DNA of 64,000 nucleotides from an uncultured Erwinia sp. (GTDB lineage Bacteria; Pseudomonadota; Gammaproteobacteria; Enterobacterales; Enterobacteriaceae): contig CALYQW010000010.1 of assembly GCA_945290265.1 (NCBI GenBank), positions 1 to 64,000 of the forward strand, given 5' to 3'. The notes below the pieces were generated by a model. It saw only the letters and a list, made by a program, of their open reading frames with translations. It had not been told where the DNA came from and searched no databases. Every line of letters starts with the position of its first letter. Within the stretch, counting starts at the first letter, position 1. Position numbers and translations under genes: made by a program. Below, piece after piece: positions 31,325 through 40,063 of the stretch.

Positions 31325-32518
31325 ATGAGCTTCAATATTGCGACTACCGGCCTGAGTGCCATTACTCAACAGATGAATGCCATCAGTAACAATATCGCTA
31401 ACAGCGGTACGGTGGGTTACAAATCAATGCGTGCTGAATTCGCGGCACTGTACGCGGAAAGTGCCCCACTGGGGGTGGGCGTCAGCAATGTTTCACAAAG
31501 TATTTCGGTGGCTGGCAGCATCGCCGGTACCGGGCGTAACCTGGATTTAGCCATCGGTGGCAGCGGTTTCTTTGTGGTGCGTGACAGCAGCGGTGCCAAC
31601 ACCTATACCCGCGCCGGCTATTTTGGCACCGACAGTAATGGCTATCTGGTGAATAACATCGGCGGTAAGCTGCAGGGTTACCCGGTTGGCGCTGACGGCA
31701 AACTGCAAACCGGTACGGTCAGCGATCTGCAAATGAATGCGGGCGGCCTGCCGGCTAAAAGCACCTCACAGCTGGAGTTTGTGGCGAATTTTGATGCCCG
31801 TGAAGAGGCGAAACCCGCTACACCGGCGTTCGATCCTGATAACAACGACACCTTCAACAAAAGCTACACCTCACAGGTTTACGATTCGCTGGGGCGTGAG
31901 CATACCGTCACCCAGTATTTTGTGAAAACCGGCGAGAACAGCTGGACCGCGCACTACGTGGTCGATGGCGATAAGGCCAATGCCACCTCTGAAAATCTGA
32001 CCTTCGATACCAACGGTATTCTGACCAGCCCGACGGCACCGGTCAGCATCAACGCCGCGATTGCCGGGGCGGAAGATCTGGATATCAGCATCAATTACAG
32101 CGGCACCAGCCAGTACGGCTCAGATTTTAACGTCAGCAAAAACAATGCGGATGGTTATACCGCCGGTGAGAAGAACGGTCAGCAGATCGATGAAGATGGC
32201 ATGGTATACGCCACCTACAGCAACGGTCAGCGCCTGCTGCAGGGGCAGTTAGTACTGGCTCACTTCACCAATCCGGATGGCCTGAAATCCACTGATGGCA
32301 CCGCCTGGGAACAGACCACCGCCTCCGGCGATGCGCTGCTTGGCGTACCTGGCAGCGGCCTTTATGGGTCAGTGAAGCCCGGCGCACTGGAGTCATCCAA
32401 CGTCGATATGACCTCTGAACTGGTTGGGCTGATGTCAGCACAGCGTAACTATCAGGCCAATACCAAAGTCATCTCGACCAACGATCAGATGATGACCGCC
32501 CTGTTCCAGGCGCTGTAA
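31325..32518 (+). CDS. lfgE: Lateral flagellar hook protein LfgE (FlgE homologue)
   Basis: A 397-residue hook subunit. It starts with A-T-T-G-L-S-A-I-T-Q-Q-M-N-A-I-S-N-N-I-A-N and ends with the axial pattern L-M-S-A-Q-R-N-Y-Q-A-N-T-K-V-I-S-T. The middle D1-D2 part is close to the usual FlgE size. AAGAGTACC precedes the ATG. Its polymer length should be set by LafE. Confidence 0.95.
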   Translation: MSFNIATTGLSAITQQMNAISNNIANSGTVGYKSMRAEFAALYAESAPLGVGVSNVSQSISVAGSIAGTGRNLDLAIGGSGFFVVRDSSGANTYTRAGYFGTDSNGYLVNNIGGKLQGYPVGADGKLQTGTVSDLQMNAGGLPAKSTSQLEFVANFDAREEAKPATPAFDPDNNDTFNKSYTSQVYDSLGREHTVTQYFVKTGENSWTAHYVVDGDKANATSENLTFDTNGILTSPTAPVSINAAIAGAEDLDISINYSGTSQYGSDFNVSKNNADGYTAGEKNGQQIDEDGMVYATYSNGQRLLQGQLVLAHFTNPDGLKSTDGTAWEQTTASGDALLGVPGSGLYGSVKPGALESSNVDMTSELVGLMSAQRNYQANTKVISTNDQMMTALFQAL

Positions 32519-32520
32519 TT

Positions 32521-33252
32521 ATGGATCGCCTTATTTACACCGCCGTCAGCGGCGCTAATCGCAGCCTGAATCAACAAACGATCCATGCCAATAACCTGGC
32601 TAACGCCAATACCGAAGGGTTTCGGGCTGACCTCGAGCGCGCCAGCAGCCAGAGCGTAGACGGTTACGGCTATGACTCGCGTTATCAGGTCTCCAGTGAA
32701 AACGGTGGCATCAATATGGCCAGCGGTACGCTGCATGAAACCGGCCGCGATCTGGATATTGCCATTCGCGACAAGGGGTTAATTGCCCTCGATAACGGCG
32801 ATCGTGAAGTGTACACCCGTAACGGTCATATCCAGATGGATGATATGGGCAACCTCTCCGTCGATGGTTTTGCGCTGCTGGGGGATAACGGCCCCATCCA
32901 GCTGCCGCCGTTTTCCGAAGTCGCCATTGGCGAAGACGGGATCATTAGCGTGATCCCGGAAAACGGTGATGTGAAGGCGGCGATGGAAGTCGATCGCATC
33001 AAGCTGGTGGATATTCCCGCCAGTCGCCTGAGCAAAGATGACGCTGGTCAGCTGGTCAGTACGCTGCCGGTAGAAACCCGCAGTGAAGACGTGCAGCTGG
33101 CCAGCGAACATCTTGAAACCAGCAATGTATCGGCGATTAACGAAATGGTGGCAACCGTATCATTAAGCCGCCAGTTTGAAGCACAAATCAAAATGATGAA
33201 AGCAGCTGAAAACCTGGCACAGGCGGGTAACCGTCTGATCCGTGGCAGCTAA
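32521..33252 (+). CDS. lfgF: Lateral flagellar proximal rod protein LfgF (FlgF homologue)
   Basis: A 243-residue rod protein beginning M-D-R-L-I-Y-T-A-V-S-G-A, with N-N-L-A-N-A-N-T-E-G-F-R-A-D (about 23-36) and a C-terminal F-E-A-Q-I-K-M-M-K-A-A-E. It follows lfgE after two bases. Confidence 0.95.
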   Translation: MDRLIYTAVSGANRSLNQQTIHANNLANANTEGFRADLERASSQSVDGYGYDSRYQVSSENGGINMASGTLHETGRDLDIAIRDKGLIALDNGDREVYTRNGHIQMDDMGNLSVDGFALLGDNGPIQLPPFSEVAIGEDGIISVIPENGDVKAAMEVDRIKLVDIPASRLSKDDAGQLVSTLPVETRSEDVQLASEHLETSNVSAINEMVATVSLSRQFEAQIKMMKAAENLAQAGNRLIRGS

Positions 33253-33272
33253 TAACCAGGAAAACAACGTTA

Positions 33273-34058
33273 ATGAATCCGGCATTATGGGTAAGTAAAA
33301 CCGGCCTTGCGGCGCAGGACGCCAAAATGGGGGCTATTTCTAACAACCTGGCGAACGTCAACACTACCGGCTTTAAGCGCGATCGGGTGGTGTTTGAAGA
33401 TCTGTTCTACCAGACGCAGCGCGCCCCAGGCGTGGCACTGAATCAGAATAACAGCTCACCAGGCGGCATTCAGTTCGGTAGCGGCGTCAAGATCCTCGGC
33501 ACGGAGAAGTCATTTACCGAAGGATCGATTCAGGTCACTTCCAAAGAGCTGGATGTGGCGATCACCGGCCAGGGCTTCTTCCAGGTGGAAACCCCAGACG
33601 GCGATATCGCCTATACCCGCGCCGGTAATCTGAAAATCAGTGCGGACGGGGTGTTGACCAATGCCCAGGGGCTGCCGCTGGTACCGGGGATTGAGCTGCC
33701 GCAGGGCACCAAAAGCCTCGGCATTGGCAAAGACGGCATGGTGATGGCGCAGGTGGGTGGCGAAGATGAACCGGTAGAGCTGGGACAAATTACCCTGGTG
33801 AACTTTGTCAATCCGGCCGGGCTGGAAGCCACCGGCGGCAACCTGTACCGCGAAACCACTGTCAGTGGTGAAGCCTGGGAGGGCGTACCGGGTGAAGACG
33901 CCTTTGGTGAGCTGGAGCAGGGCGCGCTGGAAGGCTCAAACGTGCAGGTGGTGGAAGAGATGGTAGATATGATCACCGTTCAGCGTGCCTACGAAATGAA
34001 CGCCAAAATGGTGTCCGCTGCTGACGATATGCTGAAGTTCCTCAACCAGCAGATGTAA
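33273..34058 (+). CDS. lfgG: Lateral flagellar distal rod protein LfgG (FlgG homologue)
   Basis: A 261-residue rod protein, the usual FlgG length. N-terminal N-N-L-A-N-V-N-T-T-G-F-K-R-D-R-V-V-F-E-D-L-F-Y-Q and C-terminal M-I-T-V-Q-R-A-Y-E-M-N-A-K are typical. CCAGG precedes the ATG. It should be the part of the rod that passes the LfgH and LfgI rings. Confidence 0.96.
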   Translation: MNPALWVSKTGLAAQDAKMGAISNNLANVNTTGFKRDRVVFEDLFYQTQRAPGVALNQNNSSPGGIQFGSGVKILGTEKSFTEGSIQVTSKELDVAITGQGFFQVETPDGDIAYTRAGNLKISADGVLTNAQGLPLVPGIELPQGTKSLGIGKDGMVMAQVGGEDEPVELGQITLVNFVNPAGLEATGGNLYRETTVSGEAWEGVPGEDAFGELEQGALEGSNVQVVEEMVDMITVQRAYEMNAKMVSAADDMLKFLNQQM

Positions 34059-34125
34059 TCAGCGCCGGGCGGAAATTAATCTTCCGCCCGGCAATATCCG
34101 GGCAATCAGGTTTACAGGTAAAACA

Positions 34126-34788
34126 ATGAATACTCGCCTTCTGCTACTGCTGGCCATGTTGCTGACAGGATGCGAAAGCTCGCCATTTTTAGTTCAGAAA
34201 GACGATGCGGCCTTTGCGCCGCCGGATGAACTGACCCAGCCTGCGCGCGCCGTGCAGGGCGGTGGCTTATACCAGAACAATTACAACTGGTCGCTGACTC
34301 AGGATCGGCGGGCGTATCGCGTGGGCGATATTCTGACTATCCGGCTGGATGAATCAACCCAGTCCAGCAAGCAGGCCAAAACCAATTTCGGTAAGAAAAA
34401 TGATGTTGAGCTGGCGGTGCCCAGCGTGGGCGGTAAAAGCTTCGATCAGCTGGGGGCGTCGCTCTCGGGCGATCGCAGCTTTAACGGCAATGCCTCCTCG
34501 GCCCAGCAAAATATGCTGCGCGGTTCCATTACCGTGGCAGTGCATCAGGTACTCAGCAACGGGGTGCTGGTGGTACGCGGTGAAAAGTGGCTGACCCTGA
34601 ACCAGGGCGACGAGTATATGCGCGTCAGCGGCATGGTGCGTACCGATGATATTGAACGCGATAACACGGTGTCATCTCAGCGCATCGCCAATGCGCGCAT
34701 TTCGTATGCCGGACGTGGTGCGCTCAGTGATGCCAATTCAGCAGGCTGGCTGACCCGTCTGTTTAACCATCCGCTGTTCCCGCTCTGA
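34126..34788 (+). CDS. lfgH: Lateral flagellar L-ring lipoprotein LfgH (FlgH homologue)
   Basis: A 220-residue outer-membrane lipoprotein with lipobox L-L-T-G-C (C16) and Glu next, not an inner-membrane retention signal. FlgH patterns: S-L-T-Q-D-R-R-A-Y-R-V-G-D-I-L-T-I (about 56-72), L-R-G-S-I-T-V, and the conserved G-E-K-W-L-T-L-N-Q-G. It forms the bushing in the outer membrane. Confidence 0.95.
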   Translation: MNTRLLLLLAMLLTGCESSPFLVQKDDAAFAPPDELTQPARAVQGGGLYQNNYNWSLTQDRRAYRVGDILTIRLDESTQSSKQAKTNFGKKNDVELAVPSVGGKSFDQLGASLSGDRSFNGNASSAQQNMLRGSITVAVHQVLSNGVLVVRGEKWLTLNQGDEYMRVSGMVRTDDIERDNTVSSQRIANARISYAGRGALSDANSAGWLTRLFNHPLFPL

Positions 34789-34797
34789 GGAATGATC

Positions 34798-35901
34798 ATG
34801 TTTCGTTATCTTTCATACTTTTTAATCGTCAGTGCGGCGCTGATGCATCAGGCACTGAATGCGCAGCCGCTCAGCCAGCTGGTGGATGTGCAGGGTGTGC
34901 GCGGTAATCAGCTGGTGGGTTACAGCCTGGTGGTGGGGCTGGATGGCACCGGTGACCGTAACCAGGTGAAATTCACCAATCAGTCGGTCACCAATATGCT
35001 GCGCCAGTTTGGCGTTCAGATGCCGGCCAAAATCGATCCCAAAGTGAAAAACGTTGCGGCGGTAGCGCTGAGCGCCACGCTGCCACCGATGTATGCCCGC
35101 GGTCAGACCATCAATGTCACCGTTTCCTCCATGGGCGATGCTAAAAGCCTGCGTGGCGGTACGCTGCTGCTGACTCAGCTACGTGGTGCCGATGGTGAAG
35201 TCTATGCGCTGGCACAGGGCAATGTGGTGGTTGGTGGGGTGAAAGCCGGCGGCAAAAGCGGTTCCAGCGTTACGGTTAATACCCCAACGGTGGGGACTGT
35301 GCCTAACGGTGCCACGGTGGAGCGTGAAATACCCAGCGATTTCAGCAGCGCCAGCGAAGTGATCCTCAACCTGAAACGGCCCGGGTTTAAAACTGCCAAC
35401 AGTATTGCTCAGGCGCTGAACAAAACCTTTGGCAGCGGAACGGCAGTCGCCAAGAGTGCCACCAATGTGGTGGTACAGGCACCGGCTGATGCCGGGGCGC
35501 GCGTTTCCTTTATGTCGCTGCTGGAAGACGTGTCGATTGACGCCGGTAAACAGCCTGCCAAAGTGGTGTTCAATGCCCGCACCGGCACCATCGTGATGGG
35601 CGAAGGGATTGTAGTACGCGCGGCAGCTGTGGCGCACGGCAACCTGTCGGTGACGATTAATGAATCGAAAAACGTCAGCCAGCCCAACGCGCTTAGCGGT
35701 GGCGAAACCGCCGTGACGCCGCAAAGTGATATTGCCGTCGATCGCGGGAAAGGCCAGATGGTAGTGGTGCCGGCGGGGACCAGCCTGCAGAGCATCGTCA
35801 ATACCGTTAACAGTTTGGGCGCGGCACCTGACGACACCATGGCGATTTTACAGGCACTGCATGAAGCCGGTGCGCTGGATGCTGAACTGGTGGTGATCTG
35901 A
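34798..35901 (+). CDS. lfgI: Lateral flagellar P-ring protein LfgI (FlgI homologue), no cysteines
   Basis: A periplasmic ring protein of 367 residues including the signal peptide (to about 23). Family segments: [18 protein letters not shown] and [14 protein letters not shown]. The ATG at 34798 lies seven bases from TGAGG, whereas the ATG at 34792 is too close to it. E. coli FlgI has two Cys that form a disulphide needed for stability; this protein has none, so its folding should not need DsbA/DsbB. It shares its last base with lfgJ. Confidence 0.94.
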   Translation: MFRYLSYFLIVSAALMHQALNAQPLSQLVDVQGVRGNQLVGYSLVVGLDGTGDRNQVKFTNQSVTNMLRQFGVQMPAKIDPKVKNVAAVALSATLPPMYARGQTINVTVSSMGDAKSLRGGTLLLTQLRGADGEVYALAQGNVVVGGVKAGGKSGSSVTVNTPTVGTVPNGATVEREIPSDFSSASEVILNLKRPGFKTANSIAQALNKTFGSGTAVAKSATNVVVQAPADAGARVSFMSLLEDVSIDAGKQPAKVVFNARTGTIVMGEGIVVRAAAVAHGNLSVTINESKNVSQPNALSGGETAVTPQSDIAVDRGKGQMVVVPAGTSLQSIVNTVNSLGAAPDDTMAILQALHEAGALDAELVVI

Positions 35902-36206
35902 TGATTAATACCCTTAACCAGCCGTTACTCAGTGGCTCAACAGATTTTACCGGGCAGCCTAAACCACAAAATCTTGAACAGGCTGCGGACCAGTTTGAGG
36001 TGATGTTTTTACGCCAGGTGTTGCAGGAAATGCGTAAAAGCGCGGATGTCTTTGCCGATGAAGACGGTGTGTTCAGCAGTCGTGAAGCGCGGCGGATGCG
36101 CGATTTTTACGACGATGCACTGGCGCAGGAACTGGCCAGCCAGCGCAGCAGTGGGATTGCCAGCCTGCTGGTACAACAGCTCTCCACCCCGGCGGCAGAA
36201 AAATAG
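35901..36206 (+). CDS. lfgJ: Lateral rod-capping protein LfgJ (FlgJ N-terminal domain only)
   Basis: A 101-residue protein matching only the rod-binding part of FlgJ: A-A-D-Q-F-E-V-M-F-L-R-Q-V-L-Q-E-M-R-K (about 28-46) and R-M-R-D-F-Y-D-D-A-L-A-Q-E-L. E. coli-type FlgJ carries an additional glucosaminidase domain of about 150 residues, absent here and not encoded nearby. A separate wall hydrolase must open the peptidoglycan for the lateral rod. No frameshift is visible; the gene ends naturally. Confidence 0.92.
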   Translation: MINTLNQPLLSGSTDFTGQPKPQNLEQAADQFEVMFLRQVLQEMRKSADVFADEDGVFSSREARRMRDFYDDALAQELASQRSSGIASLLVQQLSTPAAEK

Positions 36207-36212
36207 CCTTGC

Positions 36213-36240
36213 TTAAGCTTTGTCCGTATCCGGTCGTCTT
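36213..36240 (+). promoter_or_regulatory. Weak sigma-28-like promoter candidate before lfgK
   Basis: TTAAGCTT, 12 bases, GTCGTCTT matches the lafA/lfgM motif in spacing and in most of the -35 part, with several mismatches at -10. It lies in the 72-base gap before lfgK, where other flagellar systems also have a late promoter. Confidence 0.3.
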
Positions 36241-36278
36241 TATTGACCAGATATGGCTTTACTACAGGACACGAATAA

Positions 36279-37652
36279 ATGAACCAGCTGTTTAGTATCG
36301 GTTACAGCGGTATGCGGGTTGCCCAGATGCAGCTCAATATTTCCGCGCTGAACACCGCCAATCTGGCCACGCCGGGATTTAACCGCCAGCGCGTTGAGCA
36401 GATGGCGATGGGGCCTATGGGCCAGTCGCGTTTTGACACCGGCAGTGGGGTGGAAGTCACCAGCATTCGTCGCATGGCTGATCAGTTTTTGATTAAGGAA
36501 GTGTGGCGCGCCAACAGTAACGGCAACTTTTATGCTTCCGCGCAGGGGCAGTTAAGCCAGCTGGAAACCATTATCGGCTCGGAATCCGCCGGTCTGGGCA
36601 GCGGGCTGGATAATCTGTTTGCCGCCCTGAGTGGCGCAACGGAAAAGCCGGAAAATCAGGCAATGCGTCAGGATGTGCTGACCAATGCCCGCCAGCTGTG
36701 CGCGCGTTTTAACCAGCTGCAGACGTTCGTGAATAAACAGCGTGCAGATATCGGCGCTAAGCAACAGAGTACCGTCGCCAGCATCAATGTGCTGAGTGAC
36801 AATATTGCCAGCTTTAATAAGAAGATTGCCGAAAGTGAAGCCCAGGGCAGCGATACCAGTATCCTGCGCGATCAGCGTGATGAGCTGGTCAAAGAGCTGA
36901 GCAGCTATGTTGATGTTGATGTGAATGAAAGCGCCGATGGCACTTATACCGTTTCTCTGGCGGCTGGCCAGCCGCTGGTGAGCGGATCCACTGCCGGCGA
37001 GCTGGCCATGACGCCGGATGCCAATGGCGATATGCATATGTCACTGGTGTTTTCCGAAAGCAGTTTCAACGTGGATATGGACTGTGGTGCATCGCTGGGC
37101 GGATTGTATGAATACTCCAGTAATACGCTGGACCAGATTGAAACCTCGATCAAAGGTATGGCGCAGTCATTGGCTGACACATTTAATGCCGTGCAGCACG
37201 GCGGCTTTGATCTGAATGGCGATGCGGGTGTCGATCTGTTTGTCTTCGATGCCAACAACCCGGACGGCATGCTGCAGATGGCCGATATCAGCTGGGAACA
37301 GCTGGCATTTTCCAGCGATCCGGATGCCAACGGTAACAATGAAAACCTGAAAAAGCTGATTGAGATCGGTAATCAGACTATGGCGATCCCCGGCATGGGC
37401 AATACCACGCTGGCGGCGGCCAGTGCTTCGCTGGCCAGTGATGTCGGGCTGAAAAGTCGCGAAAACCAGGCTGAGCTGGATGCGGCGGCCACGCTGTTGA
37501 TGCAGGCTGAGAACAATCGCAGTAACTACAGCGGGGTTAGCGAAGATGAAGAGGCTATCAATCTGCTGATCTATACCAAAGCTTATCAGTCGAATATGAA
37601 AATTATCGCGACCGGCGACCAGATCTTTAACGATCTGCTGGCGCTGTTCTGA
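36279..37652 (+). CDS. lfgK: Lateral hook-filament junction protein 1, LfgK (FlgK homologue)
   Basis: A 457-residue junction protein. N-terminal Y-S-G-M-R-V-A-Q-M-Q-L-N-I-S-A-L-N-T-A-N-L-A-T-P-G-F-N-R-Q and C-terminal L-L-I-Y-T-K-A-Y-Q-S-N-M-K-I-I-A-T are typical. A coiled region with L-R-D-Q-R-D-E-L-V-K-E-L lies near 195-206. It is shorter than primary FlgK (about 547), so the exposed domain is reduced. Exported with the help of LfgN. Confidence 0.94.
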   Translation: MNQLFSIGYSGMRVAQMQLNISALNTANLATPGFNRQRVEQMAMGPMGQSRFDTGSGVEVTSIRRMADQFLIKEVWRANSNGNFYASAQGQLSQLETIIGSESAGLGSGLDNLFAALSGATEKPENQAMRQDVLTNARQLCARFNQLQTFVNKQRADIGAKQQSTVASINVLSDNIASFNKKIAESEAQGSDTSILRDQRDELVKELSSYVDVDVNESADGTYTVSLAAGQPLVSGSTAGELAMTPDANGDMHMSLVFSESSFNVDMDCGASLGGLYEYSSNTLDQIETSIKGMAQSLADTFNAVQHGGFDLNGDAGVDLFVFDANNPDGMLQMADISWEQLAFSSDPDANGNNENLKKLIEIGNQTMAIPGMGNTTLAAASASLASDVGLKSRENQAELDAAATLLMQAENNRSNYSGVSEDEEAINLLIYTKAYQSNMKIIATGDQIFNDLLALF

Positions 37653-37669
37653 TTACGGTGGAGTGCGCA

Positions 37670-38578
37670 ATGCGTATCAGCAGTCAAAGTTTTTCCAGCA
37701 ATATGTTGCTGCATTTTAATAAAAACAATGCACGGTTATTTGAAGTACAGAACAAAATTGCCCTGCAGACCCGGCTTCTTAAGCCGTCTGACGATCCTAT
37801 CGCCAATACTCAGCTTTCGCTGCTGCGTCGTGAGCAGTCGGCGATCGATCAATATCAGACCAATATCACCCGTCTGGCGGGCAACCTCGCCGGACAGGAA
37901 AACAGTATCAAAGGCAGCGAACAACAGCTGCTGGCGATGAAAGATAAGCTCGAAGAAGCGCTGGGCGGCACGCTTTCCCAGGATGATATGGATGGCTATG
38001 GTAAAGAGCTGGCCAGTATGCTGGAGGCCACAATCGCGCTGGTCAATACCCGCGATGAAAGCGGACGTTATATGTTCTCCGGCACCAAAAGCACTCAGCA
38101 GCCACTGGTGTTTGATGACGCCAGCGGCAACTGGTCTTATCAGGGTAATCAGGACAGCGCCAGTACCAGCGTGTCTAACGGGATGGATGTGGAAGTGACT
38201 ACTCACCTGGCACAGGCGTTTGGTGACAATCTGGAAACCCTGAACCAGCTGCACGCCATCAGTCAGAAAATGCAGGATGATTCGCTGACGCCGGAAGAGT
38301 ATTTCAATGAAATCAGAGAGGTGTTCGCTTCGGTCAGCGCCAGTCACAGTAAAGTCGCTGCGATTTATACCGAACTGGGTGGACGACAGAACAACCTGAC
38401 CCTGCTGCAGGATGCTCATGCCGATAACTCTGTGGTAAACGATACGGTGATGCGTGGGTTGACCGAACTGGATATCGCAGAAGCCAGCATTGACCTGACC
38501 CGTTACTACAATGCCATCGTCGGTGCGCAGAAAAGTTATGTTCAGATCAATCAGCTGTCGCTGTTCTCACTGATTTAA
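37670..38578 (+). CDS. lfgL: Lateral hook-filament junction protein 3, LfgL (FlgL homologue)
   Basis: A 302-residue junction protein. It starts M-R-I-S-S-Q-S-F-S-S-N-M and has L-K-P-S-D-D-P-I-A-N-T-Q-L (about 38-50), with the C-terminal Y-Y-N-A-I-V-G-A-Q-K-S-Y-V-Q-I. The ATG at 37670 has GGTGGAG at good distance; the upstream GTG is part of that ribosome site. It follows lfgK closely. Confidence 0.93.
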   Translation: MRISSQSFSSNMLLHFNKNNARLFEVQNKIALQTRLLKPSDDPIANTQLSLLRREQSAIDQYQTNITRLAGNLAGQENSIKGSEQQLLAMKDKLEEALGGTLSQDDMDGYGKELASMLEATIALVNTRDESGRYMFSGTKSTQQPLVFDDASGNWSYQGNQDSASTSVSNGMDVEVTTHLAQAFGDNLETLNQLHAISQKMQDDSLTPEEYFNEIREVFASVSASHSKVAAIYTELGGRQNNLTLLQDAHADNSVVNDTVMRGLTELDIAEASIDLTRYYNAIVGAQKSYVQINQLSLFSLI

Positions 38579-38587
38579 GACAATTTT

Positions 38588-39622
38588 ATGATACCGATTA
38601 ATTCGCAGAGTGCTGCGGCAACGTCACTGACCTCCACTCCGGCACGGAGTGGACAGGCCGCGCGGGTACAGTCTGGTCGCAGCTTGTCGGCGATTTCTGA
38701 GACGCGTCAGGCTGCCAGAGAAACCGGCAGCTTTCCCGATCGCCCGCTAATTTCCGCCCGTCCGGTACGGTATAACGTTCAGCTGAATCACAATATTACG
38801 GCGGTCCAGCAGGCAGATAACTTTCTGCGTGGCATGGAGCAGCAGGTATTACAGCTTACCCATCTGATTGCGCGCCGCGCCGGCAGTGGAGAAATCAGCC
38901 GTCAGGCCGGATCGTTACAGACCATGCTGGCAAACCGTGAGCACCTTTCCGGTGGCACGGTGGATCGTCAGTTGCAGTTACAGCTGCAGGACAGGGCGAA
39001 AGTTAACTTCAGCCTGAGCGATGGCGAGGCGCTGCTGAATAATCCTCAGCCGGAAGTATTAACTTTCTCGCTGGCCGGACGGCGTCGTGAAATCAGTGCG
39101 GCCGTACTGGAAGGTGACTCGGCGCAACGCAATTTACTGCGCCTGAACCAGGCACTGGGTAAATGGGGCATTCACGGTAAGCTGAGTGCGCAGAAACTGA
39201 GCTTCCAGGTGGATGAACAGCGCTGGCCGCAGGTCAGCCAACATCTGAGCGTCAAGGGTAATGGCGAGCGTTATCCTCAGGAGTTCTATCCGCTGAATCC
39301 CAAACCGGCAGGCGGGCTCGAGGAAATGCTGCACCAGTTAACCGGGGCGACGGGGCAGGCAAGAACGTTGCTGGCATCGCTGGAAGCAGCGCTGGAAGAT
39401 CTGACCGGGCAGCGTCGTCAGTTGCAAAGCGCCCGTGAAAAGGTGCATCAGCGTATCGAAAGCATGGCAACCTGGAGTGATGATGCCTCAGCCCTGCAGG
39501 CGGCGCAGGCGTTAAGCGAACAGCTTGGCAATGGCGGATTCAGCATCGTGTCGCAGGCTATCGCCGGTCAGGCGAATCTTCCTGGCGCACGGGTGCGTAA
39601 TGTGCTGGCAGGGAGTGCCTGA
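38588..39622 (+). CDS. lafW: Lateral hook-associated protein LafW
   Basis: A 344-residue protein between lfgL and the flagellin gene, where Flag-2 loci carry lafW. The N-terminal 60 residues are Ser/Arg/Gln-rich and probably disordered. The rest is mixed helix and strand with a long C-terminal helix region (A-L-E-D-L-T-G-Q-R-R-Q-L-Q-S-A-R-E-K). There is no signal peptide or membrane helix. The name comes from gene order and general character; its function in the hook region is not well established. It is the last gene of the lfgB operon. Confidence 0.75.
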   Translation: MIPINSQSAAATSLTSTPARSGQAARVQSGRSLSAISETRQAARETGSFPDRPLISARPVRYNVQLNHNITAVQQADNFLRGMEQQVLQLTHLIARRAGSGEISRQAGSLQTMLANREHLSGGTVDRQLQLQLQDRAKVNFSLSDGEALLNNPQPEVLTFSLAGRRREISAAVLEGDSAQRNLLRLNQALGKWGIHGKLSAQKLSFQVDEQRWPQVSQHLSVKGNGERYPQEFYPLNPKPAGGLEEMLHQLTGATGQARTLLASLEAALEDLTGQRRQLQSAREKVHQRIESMATWSDDASALQAAQALSEQLGNGGFSIVSQAIAGQANLPGARVRNVLAGSA

Positions 39623-39636
39623 TCCCCTCTCTTATA

Positions 39637-39670
39637 TGACGCCCGCCGGGCTATTCCTCTCAGGGCGTCA
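39637..39670 (+). terminator. Hairpin after lafW
   Basis: TGACGCCC (39637-39644) pairs with GGGCGTCA (39663-39670) around an 18-base loop, 15 bases after the lafW stop. There is no U tract directly behind it, so it is a weak candidate for the end of the lfgB-lafW transcript. Confidence 0.45.
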
Positions 39671-39987
39671 GCCTCGCGTTATTTAATTCCTTTTTCTGCG
39701 TTATTTTCTGTTTCCCTGATTGATTTTAATTTTTACTATTTCCCGCCTATCTTTATCTGTGTTTATTTATTATTTTCTGACTACGACAGAACACTTTTAT
39801 CCGGGGGAAATATTTACCCCACATAGCCCGATTAATATCTATTTTGGCGATATATATCGCTGCTACTTCTTTTTAGGATGGTCTTTATCCTTCTTATGCG
39901 CATTTTTTTAAGTTCAATAAAGACAGCATGTTATCAGTTTTTAGCCGCTGATTCTGGCCGCCGGAGAATCATTTTTTTCACCAACGC
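39671..39987. other. AT-rich gap before lafA; no gene supported
   Basis: Other Flag-2 loci carry lafZ between lafW and lafA. Here only about 315 AT-rich bases remain before the lafA promoter. An open frame of 63 codons (39720-39911) has no ribosome site and an unlikely Phe/Ile/Tyr-rich product. I treat the stretch as non-coding. Confidence 0.5.
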
Positions 39988-40015
39988 TTAATTTTATTTC
40001 ACCAGACGCCGCTTT
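39988..40015 (+). promoter_or_regulatory. Sigma-28 (LafS)-type promoter of lafA
   Basis: TTAATTTT (39988-39995), 12 bases, then GCCGCTTT (40008-40015). It lies 49 bases before the flagellin start and matches the candidate upstream of lfgM in both boxes and in spacing. The -10 departs from the textbook GCCGATAA in the same way at both places. Confidence 0.6.
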
Positions 40016-40028
40016 TATCTGGCACTAA

Positions 40029-40047
40029 GGGAATCATGGTGATTCCC
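40029..40047 (+). promoter_or_regulatory. Leader hairpin of the flagellin mRNA
   Basis: GGGAATCA (40029-40036) pairs perfectly with TGATTCCC (40040-40047) around TGG. It stands at the very start of the predicted transcript and ends just before the ribosome site AGGAG (40051-40055). It may stabilise the mRNA or tune translation. Confidence 0.5.
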
Positions 40048-40063
40048 GTCAGGAGATAAGTAA

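Noticed and set aside
39720..39911. 63-codon frame in the lafW-lafA gap
   Set aside because: No ribosome site, AT-driven Phe/Ile/Tyr-rich product, and no resemblance to LafZ or any known family.
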